DNA of 62,534 nucleotides from a bacterium (GCA_016934675.1 JAFGSJ010000100.1:1-62534); one strand, 5' to 3'. Counted from the stretch's first letter, positions 52,379 through 62,274 are shown. The notes: generated by a model from the letters alone, not told the origin. A program made the numbers and translations.

Positions 52379-53725
52379 CTAACGACTGGCCACGGTAATA
52401 TCTTTCAGTAGGACATAGCCAACGTCGAAGGAACCGATCTGACCTGAGAACGCGCCCTGACAATACGTGTCACGCGTGAAATCGACCAGATTGTCCTTAA
52501 AATCGTGATACACATTACCCGAGATCATGGCGTTGGTCACTCGACCGACAATCTTGCCCTGCTCTATTTTCAGACCTTGCCCGATCGATCCCGAGAAATC
52601 GCCGTTGGTCAAATTAGCCAGAAGCAAACCACCAATCGATTGGACCAGAACACCCTCATCGATCGAAGCGATCATTTGATCGAGCGTCATCTTCCCCTGT
52701 GGAATGATCACATTCGAGTATTCACAAACCGGTTTCTGCGAATAGCTTTTGACCCGATAGATACCCTTTTGACGGAGCCCGTTCCCGGTCGGTTTACGTC
52801 CAAGAAGGTGGGCCGCCTTCAGATCACAGATGTAGTTCTCGAGCACACCGTTTCGCACCAGATACGTTTTCTGGCCGAGAGTGCCTTCATCGTCAAAAGG
52901 AGCAGCCATCTTACCGCGAGGATTAGTCGAGTCATCAATGATGGACATCCTTGTATCCAGTATCTGCTGGCCCATCTTATCCTTGAGCGGCGAAACGCCC
53001 TTGACGACCGCATCACCGCGCAAGCCCGTTTCCAAGGCCATGAAAAGATCGCCGAAACAATCCGGAGCGAAAATAATCTGCCTCTTACCCGGCTTTATCG
53101 AAGTCCGTTTCAATAAGAAGGGGATCTCTTTCCTTAACTGCTGGGCATACTCATCTTCACCTACCTGTGATGAATGAGCATTCAACTGCATCTCGAGCTC
53201 GAGCGAGGAGGTACCCTCCGTCAAACGCATCTCCGCATAAAAGGTCAGTAATGCCTTCTTGAATTCGGCTTCGAGGCCGTTCGAATTCATGATCCGGACC
53301 GTTTGGACCGTTTTTTCGAAGGAACACTCTACCGTGATGTTCTCGGTCGCAGAACACACGATCTTGATAAATTCTTCACAACGGGGAATATAGGCTTCGA
53401 CCGGCTCATCAGCAAAGGTCTGATCATACACATCAAGCGTGGGATATGTCGTCTGGCTCGCAAAAGAATAAGGCATCTCATCACCATAATCAGCACTGGT
53501 GATCGCCCGGGATACCACTTCATCACCGTCCTGCAGATTGGAACTGCCTATGAAACCAAGTCGATTATCCTTCTTTATCCGAAGCGCGATGCCGGTCGAC
53601 TCCTTGGATTGCAGATCATTGATCACGTTATTGACATAAAAAAGGCCCTGGGTCTGTTTACTGATCAGATATGCTTCCGCTTCGGCACATCCTCGTTTCA
53701 ACGATTTGTCGATAAACTCTTTCAT
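52379..53725 (-). CDS. pmbA: TldE/PmbA family protein
   Basis: 448 residues. The partner of TldD in a heterodimeric metalloprotease. IALRIKKDNRLGFIGSSNLQDGD, LLKRTSIKPGKRQIIFAPDCFGDLF and GLRGDAVVKGVSPLKDKMGQQI match the family. It lacks an H-E-x-x-x-H motif, as expected for the non-catalytic TldE subunit. LLANLTNGDFSGSIGQGLKIEQG is typical near the end. The start is one base after the tldD stop. Confidence 0.92.
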   Translation of the reverse strand: MKEFIDKSLKRGCAEAEAYLISKQTQGLFYVNNVINDLQSKESTGIALRIKKDNRLGFIGSSNLQDGDEVVSRAITSADYGDEMPYSFASQTTYPTLDVYDQTFADEPVEAYIPRCEEFIKIVCSATENITVECSFEKTVQTVRIMNSNGLEAEFKKALLTFYAEMRLTEGTSSLELEMQLNAHSSQVGEDEYAQQLRKEIPFLLKRTSIKPGKRQIIFAPDCFGDLFMALETGLRGDAVVKGVSPLKDKMGQQILDTRMSIIDDSTNPRGKMAAPFDDEGTLGQKTYLVRNGVLENYICDLKAAHLLGRKPTGNGLRQKGIYRVKSYSQKPVCEYSNVIIPQGKMTLDQMIASIDEGVLVQSIGGLLLANLTNGDFSGSIGQGLKIEQGKIVGRVTNAMISGNVYHDFKDNLVDFTRDTYCQGAFSGQIGSFDVGYVLLKDITVASR

Positions 53726-53726
53726 C

Positions 53727-55091
53727 CTACTGGCCTCCTACAATCACATTGTTGACTCTGAAACTTGCCGACCATGAGCTCACTGGCAACGGATATTGAA
53801 TACCCTTACCGCAACCGCCCGTGGAATCCTGTGGACCGCGATCATTGGCGATCATATCGATGTTGTCCATGGTATCGAAAAGGTTCCCGATGATGGTCAG
53901 ATCGCGGACCATTTCTTCGAGGCGGCCGTCCCTGATCATGACCCCATACCCCGCCGTAAATGTAAACTGTTCGCCTGTCTGACCGCCATACGAATCACAG
54001 CAATAGATCCCGAACTTGGTCTCTTTGATCATATCTTCTAACGTGTGTTCCCCACTCTCGATGCAGGTGTTTCTCATCCGAGGGATCGGCGGATATGAAT
54101 AATTGAGGGCCCGGGCATTACCCGTCGGCTTCTCACCCATAATCGCCGCCGTCTCACGCGTATGTAACCGGCCAACCAGCAGACCATCCTTGACCAGATA
54201 GGTCTTCTCCGTCTTGACTCCTTCATCATCATAAACCATCGAACCGCGTGCCCCCAACTCCAAACCCGTATCGAATATATTCAGAATGGGTTTGCCTATC
54301 CGCCTGCCCAACTTCATGATTTGAGCAAAACGTTCATCGTTGCAGACTTTCTCACCTTCGGAGGTATGGCCGAACGCCTCGTGCACAAAGGTCCCCGATA
54401 AACGCCGATCACAGATGATCGTATACTTGCCACTCTTCGCTTTGGGCGCATCGATCAAGGCCACCGCTCGCTTACAGGCATCCTTAATCTCCTCCTCCTT
54501 ACCCCGCAACGCATTAAATGAATGAGTGCTGCCCGCACCGACTCCAAGCATCTGGCTCTGACCACCACGTGATACTATGGGCGTGATATTCATGCCCATA
54601 TCCACCATCTCTTGGGATATGGCCGTCCCCTCGGAATTCACAAAAGTCAACTCTGTATAACGGTCCAAATAACGAATCGAACTCGTTGTCACTCCGGGAT
54701 AGCCCAGAACCAGCTCATTGTAACCCTTTAATAAACCCAGCTTCTCTTCCAGACTTATCGATCGGGGATCAACCTCAACGTTCAAGGCAACATGGTCCTG
54801 AATTACCGGTGCCGGCGCCAACCTGCTTGTGGCCTTGCCTATCAATGAGGCTTGCTTTATCGCCATTTTCAAATGCTTCTCGACATTCTCCAGATTGTTG
54901 AATGAAGAAAAACCCCAACCACCCCGGACCAAGGCGCGAACACAACCACCACGCTCCATGGCAAAATCCAGTGTGTCTATGTTGCGACCCTTGGCGACAA
55001 TCGACAACCCCTTGGTGTCCTCCAAGCGAATCTCAACATAATCACACTCTGCATTATACTTCTTGACTAACGATTGCAGATACTTTTTCAT
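53727..55091 (-). CDS. tldD: Metalloprotease TldD
   Basis: 454 residues. Catalytic subunit with the H-E-x-x-x-H motif in GTFVHEAFGHTSEGE (about residue 235) and GARGSMVYDDEGVKTEKTYLV, PTGNARALNYSYPPIPRMRNT and QFTFTAGYGVMIRDGRLEEM. TldD/E cleave unfolded peptides and mature some RiPPs such as microcin B17. No precursor-peptide gene was found nearby. It precedes pmbA by one base. Confidence 0.95.
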   Translation of the reverse strand: MKKYLQSLVKKYNAECDYVEIRLEDTKGLSIVAKGRNIDTLDFAMERGGCVRALVRGGWGFSSFNNLENVEKHLKMAIKQASLIGKATSRLAPAPVIQDHVALNVEVDPRSISLEEKLGLLKGYNELVLGYPGVTTSSIRYLDRYTELTFVNSEGTAISQEMVDMGMNITPIVSRGGQSQMLGVGAGSTHSFNALRGKEEEIKDACKRAVALIDAPKAKSGKYTIICDRRLSGTFVHEAFGHTSEGEKVCNDERFAQIMKLGRRIGKPILNIFDTGLELGARGSMVYDDEGVKTEKTYLVKDGLLVGRLHTRETAAIMGEKPTGNARALNYSYPPIPRMRNTCIESGEHTLEDMIKETKFGIYCCDSYGGQTGEQFTFTAGYGVMIRDGRLEEMVRDLTIIGNLFDTMDNIDMIANDRGPQDSTGGCGKGIQYPLPVSSWSASFRVNNVIVGGQ

Positions 55092-55789
55092 CCCAACTAC
55101 TCCCGAATTATGTTAAGTGAACACTTCCTCTTTTACTCCAATGCACATATAGGCTGACTTGCAGACTATCCCTTTCCGGTTAGCACAAACCCCGGCCGAT
55201 ATCAAGAAAAGCCCGCCGATAATCAAAGGTTATTCCATAGTCTGTCCGATCATACTTTTCAATGTGTACTTTTCAACGTAAAACAATGCATGATGTTGTA
55301 GTTCGAGTCCTCCACCACACCCATGCTCAACAGTTCCTATGAAATTCAGCAGCTCCCAAGAATTGCTGACAGCACTGTTTGACGAGTTTAAGCCTGATCA
55401 TCCATCTCCTTGCACGAGCGGGAAAACCTTTATCTCTGTTCAATCCGTCTCATCTGCGAAATCTGCGGACATATTTTCAGTGAGAGCGCTGGCCTGTCCA
55501 ACCCATGTCAACGCTTCGCCGCTGTCTTACGTTCAACCGAAGCATGATCCGCCTTGGTGACCAGCCACTTCGTCGTGACCAAGCTTCAGGGCCAGAGCGG
55601 TTCGCCACGCCTTACACTATAGAGCTCTTTCAACCCCTCCTCTTCTCCGGCTTTGAATAATGGATCGAGTCTACGGATGACTCTTGTGAACTACGATGAA
55701 GAATTGTGCTCGTTAGTGTTCCACTTCTGATTATTGCTTGTTTTATGAAGCACGATCGTTTGATCGGCTAATGAACAGACAATAGGCCA
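55092..55789. other. Gene-poor stretch, probably decayed
   Basis: About 700 bases without a convincing gene. A short plus-strand frame around 55420-55550 contains a C-E-I-C-G pattern reminiscent of a zinc-binding transposase start, but it is too short and broken to assign. Together with the REP-like palindromes and IS3 remnant to the right this looks like decayed mobile DNA. Confidence 0.35.
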
Positions 55790-56044
55790 GTCCCATTCGG
55801 GACGGTCCGATAATAGCCCGGCAATTCATTGCCGGGATTCCCGACGTTCGATACACACGCGTCCCATGAGGACGCCTGAGACGAGAAATCATATTAAGAC
55901 AACAGCAATAGATGAACAAAGGTGCACCATTGATGCAATGTGTTTTCCGGGGTATTCAATCGTCCCGCTGGGACGAGGGGGATTTTGTTCGATCAGGACC
56001 TGGCGTTGAAACGCCAGGCTATTGTCAATTGTCCCTCTGGGACA
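55790..56044. repeat. Cluster of REP/BIME-like palindromes
   Basis: At least six perfect short palindromes in 255 bases: GTCCC/GGGAC (55790-55803), CCCGGCAAT/ATTGCCGGG (55817-55836), GCGTCC/GGACGC (55859-55875), CGTCCC/GGGACG (55961-55975), CCTGGCGTT/AACGCCAGG (55999-56018) and TGTCCC/GGGACA (56030-56044). The left three and right three appear as two modules in opposite orientation, sharing an AATAGCC join beside the larger palindrome. This is the layout of bacterial interspersed mosaic elements, usually mobilised by REP-associated transposases. Confidence 0.75.
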
Positions 56045-56221
56045 GACATGGTCGGAGATTGTGGAGAAGTGGTCCTCGCCCGTCACCTGAACACGAATAA
56101 GTGTGATACCAGCCAGCACGGGATAAGTGACCAACCGGACAGTCAACTTCATAGACTGCATTGTACCCCTTTTTCAAGACAAAGATGAGGAAAATGTAAG
56201 TTGATAAACTGCACACAAAAT

Positions 56222-56580
56222 TAACTACTTTTTCCTCCTTAAATGCTGTTTTTGATCCATAGTACAGCTCAGAAGGCGTACGATACTTCAGGGCCTGATG
56301 CGGCCGTTCATGATTGTATAAGGTAAAATGGGCTGCAATGCCCCAGTTGGGCCTGGTCAACAGTTTCGTAATCCTTGAGATACACCCCCTCGTATTTGAG
56401 ACTCCGCCAGAGTCGTTCCACAACAACATTGTCCAGGGCGAGACCACGGCCATCCATAATGATCGCGATCGCTTCAGCCTGTAACCGATCCACAAACAGG
56501 GCGCGTAAACTGAACCCCTTGATCACTGTTGAAAATTTTTGGCTTGGCCACGTTCAGACTCAGAATCCGGCGGACAAAGG
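56222..56580 (-). pseudogene. IS3-family transposase (OrfB) remnant
   Basis: Three minus-strand frames together give the end of an IS3 integrase domain: PKIFNSDQGVQFT, then GRGLALDNVVVERLWRSLKYEGVYLKDYE, then FTLYNHERPHQALKYRTPSELYYGS. The DDE residues D (in NSDQG) and E (in VVERLW) are visible but in different frames, so at least two frameshifts have inactivated it. The N-terminal half and orfA are missing. Confidence 0.85.
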
Positions 56581-56813
56581 GATGTGCTCCCGGATAACCA
56601 CTCTGACCATGGTCTTTCAATGAGCTCGCGAGGCACAGAGGAGGTGGCGAAAGCTGAGAGGGCACAATATCATTCCCTTGGTCATGGAGCGAAAGAAATG
56701 TATCAATGGTGAGCTTGAGAAAGCTGCGTGAGATAAAAGGGATGCATTGTTTCGCTCCACAACTCTTGACAATATCTCATGGAAAAGAGAAAATAAAATT
56801 TACTACTTAAAGA
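56581..56813. other. Intergenic, no gene seen
   Basis: About 230 bases between the IS3 remnant and the frameshifted peptidase-like frame. AAAGATTGGAGG just before 56814 may be a ribosome-binding site; nothing else seen. Confidence 0.3.
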
Positions 56814-57726
56814 TTGGAGGATATTGAATTGAATATTGAAGAATTATCAGTTGATGAAATTCGGACTTACCTAGAAAAATTTTTCAAAGAACGTGAATAT
56901 GAAGGTTTTTTGGTTGAAAGTGGTCAAAAAGAATTATCAGATTTTAAGTTGATTACAGAAAACTATGCTTGGTTATTCTCAAAAGAAATTTTGGAAATAA
57001 TAGACAGAAGTATTGAGGAGTCAGAAGATGAAAATTACAGCAGGTCACAATTGCTGAGGAAATTTTTCCTTCAAAGCATGGTGGAAAGTAAATGCAATAC
57101 ATTCTACGATCAGTTGATGAACGGAGAACTCCATTCGCGTGTAAGACTTAATAATGGCGAAGAAATGTCCTATCGACAAGCGTGTTCACAACAAAGATAT
57201 GAAAAATATTTAAACCTTGAAAGCTCATCAGAGGGTTTTGCGTTTTTCTTTGAAGATTTTTTAAAGAGTAAAACGTGGCTCCAAAAGTATATAGATTTTA
57301 GTAATGAATCTGAAGTGAATTCCTATTTGGAGTTTTCGTTGTTTCTAAACTTATTTAACATGCGTAGCACGATAGCAAATTTTCAATATGAAATAATGTT
57401 TCATGGAGGCAACGATTTTGCTGATAAAGCAGAGATGTGCCACGATATTTTTTCAAATGCATTGAAAATTCCCTATCCTCATGAGTTGTTTTTTGAGATT
57501 GTTGATCCTGTTTTCAACAGTGTTCATTATCTTTTAGGTGGGCTCCCTTCTTCACTATTTTACAATTAACTTTGGTGAGAATTGGTTTCGAAATCCCAAA
57601 GCGAGTTTATTCATGAAAGATATGTGGTCAGACGGCGACAGGAAAGATGTTGAAGAAAAAATCTATAATATCAGCCAAAGTAGAGCAATCGATATTGCAC
57701 CATTTGTGGCGAAATATCAATTGTAG
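56814..57726 (+). pseudogene. Frameshifted C-terminal part of an M3-like peptidase
   Basis: A 251-codon frame ends at 57569, but the homology continues in another frame to 57726. The first part has LEFSLFLNLFNMRSTIANFQYE and NALKIPYPHELFFEIVDPVFNSVHYLLG; the second NFGENWFRNPKASLFMKDMWSDG. This order is that of the C-terminal region of M3/oligoendopeptidase F-like proteins. The zinc-binding HExxH region is absent. The break is near 57540. AT-rich composition unlike the core genes suggests transfer. It could be a degenerate relative or a sequencing error plus a non-catalytic family. Confidence 0.55.
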
Positions 57727-57742
57727 CAACGCACAGAAAATG

Positions 57743-57789
57743 GGGTCGCGTCTTGAAATGTGAATTAACCTGGAGTTGCCAGGCGACCC
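57743..57789. repeat. REP-like imperfect palindrome
   Basis: GGGTCGC (57743-57749) and GCGACCC (57783-57789) flank an inner palindrome CCTGG/CCAGG with a five-base loop. The GGGGTCGCGTCTTGAA segment recalls repeats found beside REP-associated transposase genes. No transposase is seen here. Confidence 0.45.
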
Positions 57790-58342
57790 TCTGGGTGAGA
57801 TTGGGGCTCGTTTTGGTTTCCAGCGATACAGTTCCGTTAGCCCAACTTCCGCGTTTTGAATCTTCGATCCTTGAAAATAAAGGATTTGTCCATTTTTCAG
57901 TCCCTACATTCATGTTTCCCAGTCTAGTATTTTTTCGGTTTCATGATCTGAGAGCCAATATTCAGAGCACGGTATATTTTTTCATGTTTTGTTCTGGTTT
58001 TGTATCATTAAGTTTCTGGAACCTCGGGATCACATCGCTTATCGGACTGATATTTGGGCAAACTTTTTCCCGACAGGATACACTCATTTTCTCATTGAAT
58101 CCACAACTTTTGGTAATAGCTCCCGTAGCTCTGTAGTGAGACCTTACTGGTCTTGTTTAATCTTCGAATAGATGGTAAGATAATTGAAGAATATATTATC
58201 ATTACCAGATATCTACTCCCAGAGCGCCAAATACCTGCTTAAATTTGATCTGGACTATCGCCTGAAATGTCGGGAGAGAAATGGCTTAGTTCGATAAATA
58301 TGAAAAAAATCTCGCTTGAAATTTTACTGAAAGGAAAAACAC
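57790..58342. other. Non-coding stretch before the C25 peptidase
   Basis: About 550 bases. Open frames here have no recognisable protein features. AAAGGAAAAACAC lies before the next gene as its ribosome-binding site. Confidence 0.35.
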
Positions 58343-60316
58343 ATGAGACTGAGAAGAATGTTATCGAAGAGGATGATTGGTTTTAGTGTCATGGTCTGCT
58401 TATTTATTTTGGGTGGTATTCACCTTAGTCAGCCCCAGACATGGGCATTGATCACACCCGGTCCCAAAACGGAGTGGACTAATGATCCGCTCCCTCAAAG
58501 AGTGATTACTCATGAAGTCGTGTTCGATCAGGCAGAGCTTGAACTTGGCAAAGAAATGGATTTTATCAAGGTCTCTTTACCTGGAAGTTATTATACCCGT
58601 GATGTGGGTAAACCCCGATTACCTTGGTATGCCTTGCAATTTGCTCTCTCACCAGGGATGACAGTGGATAGGCTGGAAATAGAGTTGGATGAAATTGAAC
58701 AAATTTCCGGACAATATTTGCTTTATCCTGCTCAGGAATCTGTCCGGATCGGTTATCCTGCCCCCTTTACACCTCCTGATCCGAGTTCGTATCGCTCGTC
58801 TCAACCTTACCCAGTAAATCCAGTAAGCCTGGTTTCAGAAGGTTCAATGCGCGGTATGGGCGTAGTTACAATCTATGTTTATCCAGTCCAGTATCTCGCT
58901 CATTCTCAATCTCTCATTTTTCATGCCCGGATCCGATTTAAACTCCATGAAAAACATCGCCTTGTTCCGTTCCAACAACCTCGACGGGCTCTCCCCAACA
59001 AGGTCGTCCCTGAACTGATCGATCAAATCGTGCTCAATCCGGAAGTGGTCCATGAATACTTCAAATCAACAAAGGATGTGAAAGAACCAGTACATTATCT
59101 GCTTATTACAAGTAATATATTATTGGATAGTAATGTTTATCAACCCTTGCTGGACGACAAAATGAACAGAGGGATAATGGTAGGGACCAAGTCTATTCAG
59201 AACATCATCAAAACCTATCCCGGACGAGATAGCACGGAAAAAATCAGGAATTGCATCAAAGACTTCTATTTAAATAATGGCTTAGTCTGGGTTCTGTTGG
59301 GCGGAGATACCGCCATTATTCCTTCCCGTGATGCGTATTCTACCACCTCTGATCAGTATTTCTCGTGTATTGATGGCGATTGGGACGGCGATGGCGATAG
59401 TATTTTCGGTGAATTCGAAGATAATGTCGATCTTTTGCCTGATGTCATGGTCGGGCGAGCACCTGTGGAAAATTATACCGAAGCGTCCACTTTCGTAAAC
59501 AAAGTTTTAACATATCAAGCCAATAGTGCTTCATACCGGTATAAAGCCCTCTTCCTGGGATGTAACGATTACAACGATACAGGCGGACAGAATAAAGATC
59601 TGATCGATGATGAATACATGCCCCCTGAATTTGACCCGATCACCAAATATTACGAACGAAACATTCCAGCCTATGCAGCTTTGACGATCCAAGCTTTAAA
59701 TCAGGGTTATCATTTGGTGAATCATATTGATCACGCCGATGTCAATTACCTTTATACCGGAAATGATTCTATTTCGACTTCAGATGTCGACAGTTTGAGC
59801 AATAATGCTGCGCCCTCGATTCTCTGGTCCTGTGGTTGTCATCCAGCCGCACTATACCATGATTGTATCGCTGAACATTGGGTCACCAATCCTCAGGGAG
59901 GAGGCGTTGCTTTCATTGGGAATAGTGAATACGGTTTGTATCCCGAATCTGATAGCTATCTTGATCCCGAATTTTATAAAATGCTCTTTGTCAACATGAT
60001 TTTCAACATCGGCCAGACCCTGGCTCTGTCGAAGGTAACTTTTAACGGATTGGCTGAAACAAATGGGGATATGCGTTATAGTATGTTTGAGCTTAACCTG
60101 CTCGGTGACCCAGAAATGGTGATCCAAGTTGGAGATAATGCAGTTCCAAGTCTCATGCCCAATGCTTTGATCGTGTTACTCATCCTCTTCTCAATCTTGT
60201 TTTCTGGTAACAGTTCAGCAGGAGCTGTCACTCTTCTAAAAAAATTGAAAAAGAATCAAAACAGTACTGAGTATAGGGTCGAGTCTACGATTGGCTTATT
60301 GTGTTCGTGGATGTGA
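58343..60316 (+). CDS. Exported C25-family (gingipain-like) cysteine peptidase
   Basis: 657 residues. A signal peptide covers about 1-33. An N-terminal beta-rich domain (LPGSYYTRDVGKPRLPWYAL) precedes the C25 catalytic domain (about 245-590): VHYLLITSNILLDSNVYQPL, LVWVLLGGDTAIIPSRDAY, DLLPDVMVGRAPVENYTEAS, the catalytic His in LVNHIDHADVNYL and the Cys in LWSCGCHPAALYHDCIAEHW, then GGGVAFIGNSEYG. The C-terminus has a hydrophobic stretch (LMPNALIVLLILFSILFSG) followed by basic residues, a possible sorting or anchor signal, then a tail that may derive from a frameshift. The peptide specificity is unknown. Confidence 0.88.
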   Translation: MRLRRMLSKRMIGFSVMVCLFILGGIHLSQPQTWALITPGPKTEWTNDPLPQRVITHEVVFDQAELELGKEMDFIKVSLPGSYYTRDVGKPRLPWYALQFALSPGMTVDRLEIELDEIEQISGQYLLYPAQESVRIGYPAPFTPPDPSSYRSSQPYPVNPVSLVSEGSMRGMGVVTIYVYPVQYLAHSQSLIFHARIRFKLHEKHRLVPFQQPRRALPNKVVPELIDQIVLNPEVVHEYFKSTKDVKEPVHYLLITSNILLDSNVYQPLLDDKMNRGIMVGTKSIQNIIKTYPGRDSTEKIRNCIKDFYLNNGLVWVLLGGDTAIIPSRDAYSTTSDQYFSCIDGDWDGDGDSIFGEFEDNVDLLPDVMVGRAPVENYTEASTFVNKVLTYQANSASYRYKALFLGCNDYNDTGGQNKDLIDDEYMPPEFDPITKYYERNIPAYAALTIQALNQGYHLVNHIDHADVNYLYTGNDSISTSDVDSLSNNAAPSILWSCGCHPAALYHDCIAEHWVTNPQGGGVAFIGNSEYGLYPESDSYLDPEFYKMLFVNMIFNIGQTLALSKVTFNGLAETNGDMRYSMFELNLLGDPEMVIQVGDNAVPSLMPNALIVLLILFSILFSGNSSAGAVTLLKKLKKNQNSTEYRVESTIGLLCSWM

Positions 60317-60557
60317 GATCGTGGTTAAAGGATTTGCGTAGAACCAAAATCCACCACCTGTTTTTCACAAGATGTTCCCAATGTGATTTTTCGCAAAAAA
60401 AAGTGAAAAATCCGAGTCACACCTAACCCCTCAAATTTCGTTTCGTGCGATTTATGTGATCATAATAGCCTCCCAAGGGGTGTTTTTGAGAATACCGGTC
60501 CCCTGTCCTCCTTCCTGGGGACCTTTTGTCTCTGGTGCGAGTCTGAAAAGCGAATCA
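60317..60557. other. Intergenic; hairpin at 60385-60412
   Basis: GATTTTTC and GAAAAATC form an eight-base inverted repeat with an A-rich 12-base loop. It may be a terminator for the C25 gene or lie at the end of the adjacent insertion sequence. No gene seen. Confidence 0.4.
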
Positions 60558-61891
60558 TCAACAGGTACCTTCGATCGGTGGTGCGTTTGCCAGAGAAATC
60601 ATTCGTTGTCTGGCCTTCAGCTGCAGGTTTTGGACCGCCGGATCAGAGCTGATCTTGATGAAGAGTTCGGGTGATCGTTCATACACCCTTACAGGCAAGT
60701 TGATCAGCTGGAAGCGTAGAGCCTTGAGATACTTTGAGCTCCATCCTTGTTCTATCGGTTCGAGGACGAGCCGTTTCATGAGCGAATTGAGATTGTATGC
60801 CAGGACCATAATCTGCCACCAGGCGGCATTGGCCCCGAATTTGTCTGAGGGGAGTCTTCCTCCTGCCAGTTCATGTTTCTGAACGAAGTGTGCCTTCTCA
60901 CTGTGGCCGCATCGTTCCCGATACCACCAGATGACCTCATCACCCGTCTTGTCGTCATAGTCCCAATTGGTGACCACACCCCATAGTTTATACGGCAACC
61001 CCTTCTCGTCGGTGTAGGTCGGGAAGGGAGCATCAGACATGCTTTCCGTGCCCGGGATCGTTAACTGTTTGATCGGCTCGCGAAGAGCAAGAAACCGATA
61101 GGTCGGTGATTTTTTGCTGGTGGCCATCCATGTGGGGACATAACAGACTTCAGCCCATTGCTGCCCTGTCTCCTTCTCTTTCCCGTTCACCGTACGAAAC
61201 AGGGTCCGCCACGACGTCTCATCCACTTCCCGGACAGCCTTCTTGAAGGCATCACACACCTCGGCACCGATGGCGAAGGTAATCTGCCCAAAACGGTTCT
61301 TTTTCCCTTCGTTGCAATACGACAGCAAATCATGCGTATACCCGGCTGTATCAGATCGGAGAAAGACGCGGGTGACGCCGCAGGGTAAAATCGCTAGTGC
61401 ATCTTTGAAGACCCACAGCAGCTGAGATTTTGCCGGGACATTGCCATCACGAAACTGTGAATGGAGAAAGACATCCTGCTCGAACCAGTAGGCATTCGCA
61501 GGTTGATATGCCTTGAACCCTTTGTAACACCACAACGCCTTCTTTTTGAAAGTCTCGACCATAGCGGGCCATATGGGTCGAGATCCGTCTCAGAATACAC
61601 CGTCCCCAATAACAGCTCGGTATTCTGACTTCGAAAACGGTCAGCCAGGCGATACAAAGGACTCCGTCCCGAGAGCGTATCGAGGACCATCGCCTGTACA
61701 ATCGTCCCCACATCCATCACCATCTGAGTGGGAACCACACGATTGATTGTTTCTCGTAATCTGATCCGTTGACAGAAGGCCGTCACGATGGGGAGATGAT
61801 TGACCTGTGTGACCGTCGGCGTCTGACCGATCGTGAAATGGTCCTGGTCCTCACCTGAAGAAGTCGTCACTCGACCGGCAGATGCGATCAT
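60558..61891 (-). pseudogene. Frameshifted DDE transposase (IS4/IS1380-like superfamily)
   Basis: Two frames cover one transposase. The N-terminal part (61891 to about 61562) has a DUF4277-like helical segment: HLPIVTAFCQRIRLRETINR, VGTIVQAMVLDTLSGRSPLY. The C-terminal part (61562-60558) has WCYKGFKAYQPANAYWFEQD, TRVFLRSDTAGYTHDLLSYC with the catalytic Asp, and GANAAWWQIMVLAYNLNSLM. The break lies around 61562-61570. Its ATG at 61891 overlaps the stop of the winged-helix gene in ATGA. The exact IS family is not certain; a sequencing error at the break is possible. Confidence 0.8.
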
Positions 61892-62241
61892 CCCTTGGCC
61901 TCCCGATTGACCGTATAACATGCCGGAGCAACCTGCTTGATCACGCCTTTTTTAACCTTTTTGGCGAGGGTGCTGGAGAGGGAATCTCGATCAGTAACCC
62001 GGCCGAAGCGTTGCTGGAGGAGGTCAACGAGCTCATTGATATGAAGCGGAGCGTCGCTCTCCGTCAGTAATTCGAGGGAGAGATCAGCCAAAGACTTACG
62101 TTTTCTCGTTCGTCGATGCGCTGCTTGTTCCCCTGGGAGATCCCGATCGGGGAAATTGAGAAGTTGCCGAACGCTTTTTAATTGAAGACTAAAAATGGTT
62201 TCGAGCGTTTCGAGGACCACCTTTCTGAGTTTTTCATCCAT
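61888..62241 (-). CDS. Winged-helix protein coupled to the transposase
   Basis: 117 residues. A helical N-terminus with VVLETLETIFSLQLKSVRQL, a basic linker (RRTRKRKS), then a winged helix-turn-helix (LADLSLELLTESDAPLHINE, LLQQRFGRVTDRDSLSSTLAKKVKKGVIKQ) of the HARE-HTH type. Probably DNA-binding. It is translationally coupled to the transposase gene (ATGA), so it may be a transposition regulator carried by the insertion sequence. GGATTTCCC lies before the ATG on this strand; the site is weak. Confidence 0.7.
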   Translation of the reverse strand: MDEKLRKVVLETLETIFSLQLKSVRQLLNFPDRDLPGEQAAHRRTRKRKSLADLSLELLTESDAPLHINELVDLLQQRFGRVTDRDSLSSTLAKKVKKGVIKQVAPACYTVNREAKG

Positions 62242-62274
62242 GGGAAATCCTTTGGCTATTGACGGCAGTCATTT

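Larger units (their letters stand above)
60558..62241 (-). mobile_element. Insertion sequence: winged-helix gene plus DDE transposase
   Basis: The two coupled minus-strand genes above form one element. Exact ends were not found; candidate flanks are the hairpin at 60385-60412 on the left and the segment before 62439 on the right, where a group II intron reading frame is interrupted. Terminal inverted repeats were not established. Confidence 0.65.

Noticed and set aside
55790..56044. CRISPR array
   Set aside because: The palindromes differ from one another and spacing is irregular; there are no equal-length spacers.
57753..58136. A 127-codon plus-strand frame before the C25 peptidase
   Set aside because: Starts inside a REP-like palindrome, composition is not protein-like and no motif is seen.
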